This document shows, piece after piece, positions 35,701 to 48,025 of a stretch of 64,000 nucleotides of DNA. The notes below the pieces were generated by a model. The model searched no databases. It saw only the letters and a program-made list of their open reading frames with translations, and was not told the origin of the DNA. The stretch comes from Magnolia sinica (Eukaryota; Streptophyta; Magnoliopsida; Magnoliales; Magnoliaceae). How positions within the stretch are numbered: the stretch's first letter is position 1; each line of letters starts with the position of its first letter. The stretch spans positions 46,021,437 through 46,085,436 of the forward strand of contig NC_080575.1 in the NCBI RefSeq assembly GCF_029962835.1. Reading direction: 5' to 3'. Position numbers and translations under genes: made by a program.

Positions 35701-36985
35701 CGAGCTCTGAGTTGTACGAATGGTTTAAAGGATATCAAAGTTATAAGGGCCCTACAATGATGTATTTATTATATCTACACCGTTCATATATTTTTAGAGA
35801 TATTTTTAGAGCATTTGAAGAAAAAACTAATCATAGCTAAAGCTTAAATGGACCACACCGATAATAGCAGCAAGGATATCCGAACCTTGCCCGATCCGAT
35901 CCGATTGGTTTTTCTGACTGAGTTGGACCCAGATCGGATTAGGCCATATACACTTCGAATCGGTTCGAGTCAGGTGGCCGGGACTTGGTCCTAGATCAGA
36001 TCGAGTTCGGATCAGGCTGTTGAGATTTAGGATCGGATCGGGTTGGACCCAATTTGGTTCGACTTGGTCCGATGCCTAGCTCTACCTGTAGATTTGTCTC
36101 TTCTAATAAATCCATCACATACTTTCGTTGTGACAAGTTAATTCCCACCTTCGACCTTGTTACCTTAGTCCTAAAAGGTATCGAAGGAACTCTAAACTTT
36201 TTGTGCAAGAGTGTTGCTGCAAGAACTTTTTACTTAGAAATACCTGTACTATCACTGCTAGTAACAATGATATCATCTACATATATGACTAACACGATAG
36301 TACTTGTCTTGCAATTTCGAACAAAAATTGAATGATCTGCCTGACTTTGTTTCCTCCTAGAATGAAGCACCACCTTACTAAATTTGTCAAACTAAGCATG
36401 AGGAGATTGTTTTAATCCATAAATTGATTTCTTTAGATGACAGACTTTATCCGGCTCTCCCTGATAGGGTTGTCAATGGGCCGGCCTGGCTCAATGGGCT
36501 TTTAAGCCTGGCCCGCCTTTGATTAGGCTTGGGTTGGAATTTCTGGCCTGAGGGCTGGGTTTGGGCTAAAACTCGGATCTCGTTTTTAAATCGGGCTTGG
36601 CTTGGATTTAGTTAAAAGCTCGACAGCCTAGCCTGAGCCTGTTAACATTTTGAAAAATTCAAATGGCAAATTTTTTTCCCTCATGTTTCTCCAAATTTCC
36701 CTTCCCTCTTTTTAAAAGAAGCAAAACCTTCCCTCCCCATATCTTGAATTTCTATCCTTTTTTATGAAAGGAAAACTAAAATCCTTTTTTTTTTTTTTGT
36801 GTGTGTGTGTAAATAAAACCAATTTAAAATCTTTTTTAGGAAAGACCCTTATCTCAAATTTCTCTCCTTTTGCTGAAAGTTGGTTTGGTAGCAGGAGGGC
36901 AAGATCATCCATCATTCTAAGAACAAAGAGGTGAGTTCCATTTCTTCCTTATCTTGTCTTATGTGTTTAGAGATGATAGAGGAGT

Positions 36986-37043
<58 letters not shown>

Positions 37044-40000
37044 TCAACTTATTGTCTTCTTTGTAGGTAATGCCTTCTCTCATCACCTTTATGAGTTCAA
37101 CCTTCTTATGATTTTCATGTATGGCGAGAACTCAAGAATCAGGCCTCCTATTTTGAATTTCTTCCCTTCTGAGCCCATCCAAGTAGAGCCACTTGCCAAG
37201 TTGTTATATTCAGTGGATGGAGTTAGTGCATTAGGCCTCGATCTATAAAAACCTCAATGCTACTCGTCCCTATCAGGAAAAGCTTCAATCCATTTGGGTT
37301 TTGTAGATTTTCAACTGGATCTTTTAGGTCCAATCTATGTAAGCACCTCAATCCATTAGGATTTTTTGATTTTCGGCTGGATCTTTCAGGCCCAATCTCT
37401 CTCTCTCTCTCTCTCTCTCTGTCTTTGGATTGGCCAGGCTTAGGCTGGGCCTTGTGTATGTATCCCGGGCCGAGTTATGGCTGGACTATTTTGGCCCATC
37501 ATGGGCCTAGGCCGAGTTTGGACATACCTTCAAAATACGGGCCGGGCTTGGACAAAGCTTGGCCCAGGCCTAACACGGTGCGTTGACACCCCTACTCCCT
37601 GGGGAACAAAGCTGGGCGGTTGCTTCATGTACACCTCTTCAAGCAGATCCTCATGAAGAAAGGCGTTCTTCACATCAAGTTGGTATAGTGGCCAGTCTCA
37701 ATTTGCAGCAATGGAGATCATCACATGTACGGAATGAAGCTTGGCCAAAGAAGAGAAGGTCTTGAAGTAGTCAACCCCTAGAATCTTAGTGTATCCTTTT
37801 GCAACCAATTGAGCCTTTAAATGATCCACCGACTCATCAGGATTGTATTTGACGGTATATGCCCATCTCCACCTAACTACATGTTTTCTTGCAAGTAGCT
37901 TAATTAAAGTCAAAGCTTGATTTTGATTAAGTGTAGCCATCTCTTCTTCCATACCGCACTTCCACCCATTATTGTTAAGAGTCTCCTAGAAAGAGTGAGG
38001 AACAGACACAAAGGACAAAGATAACGCAAATTACCAAAAAGCAAGAGATAAGCTATCAAAGGAAATAAAATTTGAGATAGGATGTTGGGTACAAGAGTGT
38101 ATACCGTCACTATGAGCAATGGGCAGACCATCTTCATTAGGTATTATTGGTGACGACTCAAGAGAATGATCTTTAAATGAGGCGATGGGATTGATAGAGG
38201 ACACATAGGTATGCACTTCATCACCTCTCTTGGAACATCTAGAGTAGACCCGCGGTGGTGGTGGATCTGAATGTTGCATAGGAACTCGCTCTATAGATGA
38301 GGTTGCATTTGGCCCCATAGGAAGAGTGATGGAACCTCTTGCAAGTTGCAATGATCTTCATCCCTTAGAAAAATACGGAGTACTTTCACAAGAGGTGACA
38401 TCATCTGAGACATACCATCTACATGAGTGACTGGATTATAATACTTGTAATCTGTTGAGTATAAGAGTATCTTAGAAAATACACTTTACTACCTTAGGTT
38501 CAAGTTTTAAAAAAACATGGTCAAATTGATTTACAAAGAATATACACTGAAAAACTTTAGGAGGAATTGAAAATGGTTGATGTTGGGGATATATGATAGA
38601 AAAATGAGTTTTACCACCTAAGATTGATGCAGGCATTTGGTTTATAAGATAACACATAGTTAAAACTACACCACTCCAAAAACCTTTTGGAACCTTAATA
38701 GTTAACACCAATCCCTTACAAACTCAAATGACAATTTTGTGCTTTGTAACTCCACTCTGTTGTGATGTGTGTGCATATGGTGTTTGATGAAAATTATGCC
38801 ATGGAATAAAAGATAGGAACAAAAATAGTTCGATGTATATTCGTTAAAATTGTCAGATATTATAATACACACTTTAGCATCAAACTGAGTTTGTATTTTC
38901 ATATGGAATTCTTTAAAACATGTAAATACCTCCAAATGGTCTTTCATCAAATATAACAATGTTATTCTAGAGCAATCATCCGCAAAGATAACCAAGTATT
39001 TAAATTCAGATGAACTTGAAACATGAACTGAACCCCAAACATGTAAATGTATCTAGTAAAAGGGTTTGTCACTTATCCTCACGTGAAAGAAAAGACAATC
39101 TATGATGCTTGCTTAACTTGCAAGCTTTACACTCTAGCTTAGGCACATATGACAAAGATGGGACAAGATTCTTCAAACCATTTCAAGATGGGTCGCCAAG
39201 CTTGGAATGCCACTAACGAGGAGAGACTTTGGTCTGCAATGCAGCTCCAGTTCCTGTCATTCCATGATTGAGGTAATAGAGGCCATTTAATTCTTGTCCT
39301 CCACAATCCTCCTCTCTGTCTTTAGATTCTGAAACTAACAATAGGAAGGATAGAATTTGGTGGAACAATTTAGGGCTTTGATTATTTTGCTAACAGATAA
39401 TGAGCTTAAAGGAAAATTATGAATGTATAAAACTGAAGATAATGAGAGATCTAAAGTAGGATAGACAGTGCCCAATCCAGATACACAAGTTGATGCACTA
39501 TTAGCTTGTGTCACAGAAGAGATGGATGAGGACTAAACTAGCTGAGACAACATACTACGCTTATCGATCATGTGATCGGAAGCGCTAGAATCAATAATCC
39601 AAGTGACGCTTTCGGAAAAAGTAAAAAAAAGTTGTACCTAACTCGGCAAAAGTAGCTGTAGATGAAGAGGCATGGGTGGAGTGATCTCTCAAAAGCTTGG
39701 TATATTCTTCCTTGGACATAGTAAATGTGTCACTTAAATACTTGGCTTAGTCAGAATGACAATCTTGGCCATATACCCTTCAGAACCATCATCCAATAAG
39801 CAGACTTTATTAACCCAAGCTGGATTTCCCACCAGGCCCCAAGATGTATCAGTTGTGTGATTGTTGAGGCCACAGTGTGTGTAATGATGATTGCCACGAC
39901 CACGACCAAAATTTGTGCCATGACCACACCAAATATTCTTGCTGCCAACACGACCTCTACCAGAGTCTCTACTGATATTTCTACAGAAATCTGAATTTGG

Positions 40001-43000
40001 ACACGAGGAACTGATGGTGTGGTCGAGGCAGTCCTTTCATGAAGATATTAGCAATTTAAAGGTTGGTGGAGACATGAGGGAGGCTGATGACCTGACGCTC
40101 ATTTCATCACTAATGAAGTGACAATCAACTTCGATGTGTTTTGTATGCTCATGAAACACTGGATTCTCTGTAATTTTAATGGCATTGGTATTATCAACAT
40201 GTAAAGGCGTAGGGTGAGGTTGAACAAAGCCTATATTAGCCAGAAGTCCACAGAGCCAAAGGATTTCAGAACAAGCAGAGGACATAGTTCAATACTCTGC
40301 TTTTGTAGAAGATTTTGATACCCGATTCTGCTTCTTACGTTTTCAAGAGATTAATGTGTTGCCAAGGTACATTCACCAGCTAGCGGTTGATTGGCACGTG
40401 TCGGGGCAACCAGTTCAATCAACATCAGAGTATGCATGTAGGGTAAGATCATTAGCTGTGGGAAAATATAAACCCTGTTGGGTTGTGCCAAGAAGGCATT
40501 GAATGAGGCGTTTGATCGCTGCTAAGATGCCGATGAGCACTCATAAATTGACTTGACAAGTTGACAACATAAGATATATCGAGTCTTGTGATAGTTAAAT
40601 AAATGAAATTTGCTCAACTTGACATTTAATTCAAGAGTTGTGTCAATTGGAGTAGAATGCTGAAGATTGGCAAGTTCAAGGAGATCCTCAGTATACTTGT
40701 GTTGATTGTGAAACAATCCTCTAGAAGATTGATAAACCTCCAGTCCAAGGAAGTAAGTGAGCGGACCCAGATTCTTCATATGAAGTGATGCATGGAGGGA
40801 AGCTTGAAGACACTTTATCATGTTGGAATTGGTACCAGTGATGAGAATATCATCAATGTAGACAAGGAGAGTAGTAAGGCCAGTAGAAATTTGATGAAGG
40901 AACAGAGATACATCATAAGTACTTTGAATAAAACCAATGTCACGAAAAGAGCTTCTGGATTTTTCAAACCAATTATGTGCAATCGACACACATTATAGCG
41001 AGAAGTAGAGTGTACTCCTTGGGGTAAGTGCATAGACCTCCTCCTTAAGGTCACCATGAAGAAAAGCATTTTTGACATCCATCTGGTATAACGACCAAGA
41101 TTGTGATGCGACAATGGTGAGGATAATACGAACAATATTCATTTTTGCCACTGGTGCAAAGGTTTTTTCATAGTCAATCTCGTATTCCTGTTGATTTCCT
41201 AAAGCCACAAGATGAGCTTTATAGTGGTCCAAAGATTCATCAGGTTTGGGTTTAATAGAATAAACCCACTTGCATCCAATCGGTTTGATACCATGCCAAA
41301 CAACTACTTGCTCTAAAAGCTCGAGCCGTTAGAGGATGGTGTATCAATCTATTGAATACTTGACCTTCCGCTCTGATACCATGATATTTCTACAGAAATC
41401 TGAATTTCTGGGATATTGAAATGAAGTTTTGATTCAATTCGGGTGGTCCTCGTTGTGAGATTCCATCCTCTTAATAGATTACAGAATGCTATACACGGTA
41501 TATGTTGACTCATAATTTTGGGTGATTACAATCCCTGATTTAAGGGATAATGAAGGAGACTAATTCTATTCCTAAAATAGACAACCTAAGTATAAGTACA
41601 TGATTGAATGGGATCCACGTTTTGAGGGTGTGGTCCCTCGATTGACATCTACTTCCAAACCGACCATCAGGGTGTGCCGAATCGGTTACGTATCGGCCGT
41701 ATCGGCCTATACGTAACGGTAACGGTGCGAACCGTTACCCGTTTCGGGGCCATATCGGCCGATACGATTTTTTATACCCATATCGGCCGATACGGGCCCG
41801 TTACGGGGTGTAACGGCTGTAACGGTAACTTTTTTTTTTTTTTTTCATTTTTAGCTCATTTTTTGCTGTTTTTTTGAAACCTTTTGCTTCCAAACTGTTT
41901 TTCACTCCTTCTACTACTAATTTCGACCAACCTTAGCTAGGTATTTGAGATAAAAACACATTATATCACAGATTTTTTTGAATCAAAGCTCGGTGGGCCA
42001 TTTTTCAGAAATTCGTCAAAAATAGGTATTTATACTTTTTTTAATATGTTTTGCTGTTTTAATCATGTCATATGATGTGTTAATCATAGTAGAACATGTT
42101 AATGTACATTTTACAGATTTGGGGTGCCATTTAATAATTTTTTAATATTTTTTTCTATTTACGCATGAATTTTGGCCCCTTTTTTTAAAATTCGAAAAAT
42201 CAAATTTTAATGGTTGTTTTGATGTTTTAATCATGCCATTTGATGTGTTAATCATAGTAGAACATGTTAATGTGCATTTTACAGATTTGGGGTGCCATTT
42301 TATATTTTTTTAATATTTTTTTCTATTTACGCATTTATTTTGGCCCTTTTTTTGAAAATTCGAAAAATCATTTTTCAATGATTCTTTTGCTGTTTTAATG
42401 GCATCATATGATGTGTTAATCATAGTAGAACATGTTAATGTGCATTTTACAGATTTGGGGTGCCATTTTATATTTTTTAATATTTTTTTCTATTTACGCA
42501 TTTATTTTGGCCCTTTTTTGAAAATTCGAAAAATCATTTTTAATGATTCTTTTGCTGTTTTAATGACATCATATGATGTGTTAATCATAGTAGAACATGT
42601 TAATGTGCATTTTACATATTTGGGGTGCCATTTTATATATTTTTATATTTTTTTCTATTTACGCATTTATTTTGGCCCTTTTTTGAAAATTCGAAAAATC
42701 ATTTTTAATGATTCTTTTGCTGTTTTAATGACATCATATGATGTGTTAATCATAGTAGAACATTTTAATGTGTATTTTACAGATTTGGGGTGCCATTTTA
42801 TATTTTTTATATTTTTTTCTATTTACGCATTTATTTCGGCCCTTTTTTTGAAAATTCGAAAAATCATTTTTTAATGATTCTTTTGCTGTTTTAATGATGT
42901 CATATGATGTGTTAATCATAGTAGAACATGTTAATGTGCAATTTACATATTTGGGGTGCCATTTTATATTTTTTTAATATTTTTTTCTATTTACGCATTT

Positions 43001-46000
43001 ATTTCGGCCCTTTTTTTGAAAATTCGAAAAATCATTTTTTAATGATTCTTTTGCTGTTTTAATGATGTCATATGATGTGTTAATCATAGTAGAACATGTT
43101 AATGTGCATTTTACATATTTGGGGTGCCATTTTATATTTTTTTTATATATTTTTTTCTATTTACGCATGAATTTTGGCCCTCAAAAATAATTGCAAACAC
43201 CTAAATGTAAGATATTTTCATATTACATTCATTCTAATATATCTATCATTGATAGTAGATAGTTAGAAAATTAAATATATGAATTTTGTAGTCAAATTCA
43301 GGTTATCTGGTTCATAAATTCATCAGATAGTCCGATACAACTTCTCACCAAAGAGTGGACCGTTACACCACCATAAACATGTTCCAATTTATAAATGAAT
43401 GCATATTTGGAATGCTTAGAATATTCCGGATTTAATCCATATTTTTTCATATTTTTTTGACAAAAAAAAAAATTTGCACCGTTACGGGCCGTTACGCCCC
43501 CGTATCCGTATCGGTTTTGGAGGTCACCGTTACACCAACCGATACCGATACGGGACACCTTGCCGACCATTGCGACCATGACCGCATCAACTCCTCTTAT
43601 CACTTCTGCTAGATGTAGAGATAAATTCATACCTATCAGATGATGAGGAATCCTTCGTGGTTATACTAGGTTTTTTTTTTTTTTGAAACGATTTGCGGTT
43701 ATACTAGTATGTTGAACTTTGGAGAATGTCTCTGTGACTGATGGGATCTCACTTCCTTCAAGAATATGAGCTCTCATGGGTTTGAACTTAGGTTGGAGGC
43801 CAAAGACGAATTTGGCAATATGAATTTTCTCCCTCTGCCTTCGTATAATCTCAATGTCTGTTAATATTGGCTGATACACATTCAATTCTTCCCACATACC
43901 CTGTAAGGTAGAATATTACTCTCCCACACTCTCGTCTCCCTACTGGAATGAAAATATATTCCATAGAAGCTCATAGATATGAGCTAGATTTTTCTCACCT
44001 GAATACATCTCCTTCAAGTTATTCTAGACATTTTTGGTATTCTTGAAGAAGATGACATTTGCACCTCCATACTGTTCCACAACAATGCCCTAATCTGGAC
44101 ATCTTTTGCTACCCAATCATCATAGTCCGTTGCGGTCTTATCAGGTTTGGACGAAGTCAAATATTTCACCTTTCATTTTCTCGTCATAAAAAACCTCCAC
44201 AGACAGCCCACTGTAGGTAGTTTGTTCCATTCAGTATAGTCGATGTGATTTGGAGAGACATCAACTCAGATGGAGACATACTATTATTCTTTGATACATT
44301 CTTGGTATCCATCTTGTCAAAGGGAAGAACTTTGAATACACAATAGAGAAAACTTTTAACTGAATTGGACGTTACACAAGTAGAAGGATGTATATATCCA
44401 TGAACATAATCAACTAGATCATTACGGGCCTTTATTGTTCCTTGAATTTTATTTTATTTTATTTTTACCGTTACAAGGTTATAACGGCCATTATGGGCAT
44501 AACAGCCATAAGTCTGGCCATTACGACCATGGTTACTTTTATTGAACACCTTGATAAGACTGGCCATGCTTTATGGAACAGAATGTTGGGCAGTTAAGGT
44601 ACGTTTTCATAGGATGATTGTAGCTGAAATGAGTATGTTGAGATGGATGAGAAGATGAGGAAGGATACAATTAGAGGTGAACGAATTCCATTGCACTTTA
44701 GGTGTAGCACCAATAGGTAAATAAGATGAGGGAATGTAGACTTAGATGATTTGGTCATGTGCAATGGAGACCAAAAACTATGCTGCTTAGAAGAAGTGAG
44801 TTGGTACAATTTGAAGGCTTTAAAAGAGCAAGGGGAACGCCCAAAAGGATGTGAGTGGAGGTAGTAAGTAAAGACTTGATAGTCAATCGTCTGATTAAAG
44901 TGATGGCTCTTGATGGTGGTATGGTGGAATAGGATTCGTGCAGCTGATGCCAATTAATTGGGATAAGGCGTAGATGATGATGATCATCTCTGCTTACTCC
45001 TTTATCATTGTTTTCCCAAAATCAGGATATTTGGATCCTTGGAATCCAAGGGAAAAGAGATTCCAATTTTAGAGTTCTTGTTGGATAGCAAGTGGAAGTC
45101 TCATATTCCTCTTACAAAAGTTCCCTAGTTTTTCATGCCAAGAATCCAAATATGGAAAAGTGTAATGATTGCTTGCTGGAATCCACCCTTTTCTTTGCTA
45201 TCTGAACAATACGAATTTCACATCAAACATGGCCTAAGTGAAAGCCAGCCTTGTTTTTGGTCCAGCCGTTAAACTTGGTGAGCGGACATATATGGTGCAC
45301 TGGTAATAGTTCACTGCTATAGGTCAGCTAAACCATGAAGTTTCCTCAAGTTTTCTTAACCTATTTGTTCAGCCGCTGGGGTTGCACTTCCGTGATATTC
45401 TGTTTACACACTTTTCCTTGCGATGGTTTCCTACTTAGTGTACCATGATATTGACTTATCTCCCAAGTACCTGGAGCCCGGATGTTGATCTTCTGTCCTT
45501 TAAATATCCAACCCAATTTTTATTGATGTATCAATATGGGCTATTAAAGGCCACCTTGTAGACAAGTCCATTAGTAACAGTTCCTTTCAAGTTTCTAAGG
45601 ATCCTCTTGCTTGACATCTTCCAAGAAAGATATTCTGGGCCAAACTTGAACTAACTAATTTGATTTACAAGTAGTTTATTGTATGATCGTAAAAAGGCGA
45701 GAAATAGAGAACTTGCAGTCCTCCAACAGTGCTCCTGTGTTTGGTTTAATGTTCGAGAAATCACATCATCAACTCTTAGTCGTTTTTTGACTTCAACTGG
45801 TGTGAGCATGTGTTTACATGTCTTCATTCTAAAGCTTTTTATTGAGTGTCATGAATTTGTGCTGAGTTAATCTGAATTTTGTTTTACTTTGGTCCAGTTC
45901 AATGCCTTAGGATATGGTAATCCCACTTTTGGCAGCAAAGGTAATGCACTCCACACAAATATCAATCGATATAAGAACAGTTTTCGAGTACATTATGCCA

Positions 46001-47973
46001 AATCTAGATCGAGATTAGTACTGATTCCATGTGTTCTTATCTTGATTCAGAAAGTTTGGGTAAAAAAACCTGGCTTAATTTGGTTACTGTTTTGTCATTC
46101 ACTTAGATGAGTGGTTTCTTCAGTGTAACCATTCTGTTCCCAATTTGGAGTACATCAAAATGGGCCCTTAGAAAATTGTGAGCACTCCAAAGATATTTCA
46201 TATTAAACCATTGTTGTAAAAGTATCTTTTATGTATTTGATCTCCTCTTATGGGTAGGGAGGGAGGTGGATGTTTGTTGCCTGGGCATGAGTATGAATCT
46301 CAGGTCTAAGCGTGGGACTCGCTTCACCTAACCCTCCAACTTCATGACTCCATGGTATCAGTCACGACCATCTATTCGATAGTTTGATATCTAGCATTTA
46401 TCCCATACACATACCGCATCATGTCCAACATGGATTTGAAAATATTGGGCATTATAGGGCTGGACTATAAGCAGCACATAATCAAGTGGATCGAGGTAAA
46501 AGACTGGGAGCGTGGGGATTTGCAAAGTAGAGAGAAATCATCTTCTAGGGGAGTTGCTATGGATGTTTAGAATGATGGGTGGAAGTTTGCAGAAAGCTGA
46601 TAGTAGAAAATTGCAGGAGAGAGAAAGGGTGTGATTAGAATGACCTGATTTTCAATGGAAGGTTCAAATATTTCACATGGTCAGACTGCCTTTTAAGAAA
46701 CAAGAGTGGGCGACAGTCTCGATTTTTATGACAAAGACTAAACTTTCTCTATGGTTAAAATTATTGCCTACAAATTCTTTAATACTCTTAGACATGAAGC
46801 CCAACTGAGAGCCTGAGATGGTTTGGCCGAGGTTCATCTAGGCAAGAGTTAATGCGGTCCATATTTTGGTGGTGAAAGATAAAGGGCCATGCAACTCCAT
46901 TCTGATTCCCATCAGTGACCACAAGCCATGGCAATGTTAAAAAGAATAGTTGATTGGCTCTGCTAGAGTAGGAAAAGGGGAGAGGGGTTCCCCGTCAAAG
47001 GCCACGAGAGAGATCAAGAAGTCTAACCTGGCCTCGCTTTGCTAGAATCAAGTTGACTGAGGAGATCTTAGTTGCACGAACCTTCCACCCAGTTGCCTCT
47101 CTTGCTTCGAATTATATCTCATGCTCCCACGCTCACTTCCACTTTCTAGCTATTTGTACGTGCTATGAAGCCATTGTCTTAAATATTGGTATTGGCCCAC
47201 TCCCCACTGCAATAGGTACAACACAAGTGCATGAGTAAAGGTTCTATTCATGCATGAGGCACACACTGACTTCATTTACATGGTAGTACCATCAAATTTG
47301 AGAAGTCATTCTAAGTACAACATAAGCATCGACCAACCTTTGTCAGCTTCTCTATGTAGTGTATAGTTTACGCTACATGACATAGCTTAGCCTTGATGCC
47401 ACGTAGCTCACGAAAATAGCTCAAGTCATGTGTAGCCTAAGGTACATGCTAATTTTGCATACGGTATACGCTACATAGTTTATAGAAGTTATTTTTCACT
47501 AAAACGTTAAAATAAATTAATGTTTTCACTGATTTGTTACATTTTCATTATTTAATAAAAGTTAGTTAATTTTTTCAATGATTTTATTAAAATAATATAA
47601 GTAATAGTATTAAATCAGTTAGGGTGCTCTTTCTTTATGTTTATATGCAAAACTTTGCCTATTTTTTCTATTATTTTAGGCTGTTTAGTTGCACCAAATG
47701 CCATTCAATTTCATTATTAATCAGACTAATTAGGTGAAAAATATCATAACATTTCATGATATTTGGCGCAACCATGCACATCCTTAATTGCTTTTGCACC
47801 ATAATGCTTTGGTGGGAAATCCTCATCCGACGCATCCTCTATTTTGCATTTGTGGATTGATAACACAAACATGATTTATATAGTTACTCATGCTTTTCCC
47901 ATGAATTCTTTTACAAGGGACCACTTACATACACTTTCATATTGGACAAAGGACACCATCCCTTACCCATTCC

Positions 47974-48025
<52 letters not shown>

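Larger units (their letters stand above)
34400..36084. mobile_element. hAT-type element with TAGAGSTRGGCAT ends in copia RT
   Basis: The ends TAGAGGTGGGCATTCC and, reversed, TAGAGCTAGGCATCGG form a short inverted repeat of the plant hAT type. The flanks CCTATAGA (34392-34399) and CCTGTAGA (36085-36092) match at 7 of 8 positions. The outer parts are GATCCGACCCGA-rich repeats; the centre holds three MITE copies and a GA run at 34643-34666. No transposase is visible. Confidence 0.88.
33616..44312 (-). mobile_element. Second copia element with four nested insertions
   Basis: Reading from the right on the minus strand: gag start at 44312 ([16 protein letters not shown]), gag core ([20 protein letters not shown], 43661-43897), and a Gly/Arg-rich gag tail split across 43571, 41653 and 39972. 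Protease [11 protein letters not shown] lies at about 39560-39600 and integrase at 38472-39000 ([35 protein letters not shown]). RT is split between 37603-37952 and 36093-36456, with [12 protein letters not shown] at about 36290. RT end and RNase H follow at 33616-34391 ([20 protein letters not shown]). Ignoring the four insertions and one copy of each target duplication rejoins the sequence at every break. Many stops make it dead. Neither LTR is recognised. Confidence 0.85.

Noticed and set aside
42398-42874. 158-residue hydrophobic ORF
   Set aside because: It is a translation of three units of the 167-bp tandem repeat inside the hAT element.
43298-43630. 110-residue ORF as an independent gene
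   Set aside because: It runs through the end repeats of the hAT element into a transposase scrap also present at 24.95 kb.
44594-44953. 119-residue minus-strand ORF
   Set aside because: It is the shadow of the RTE-type LINE 3' end on the plus strand.
45889-46110. Possible extra PP2A exon after a TTTGGTCCAG acceptor-like site
   Set aside because: The translation shows no B56 similarity, and exons 1 and 2 already join without a gap.
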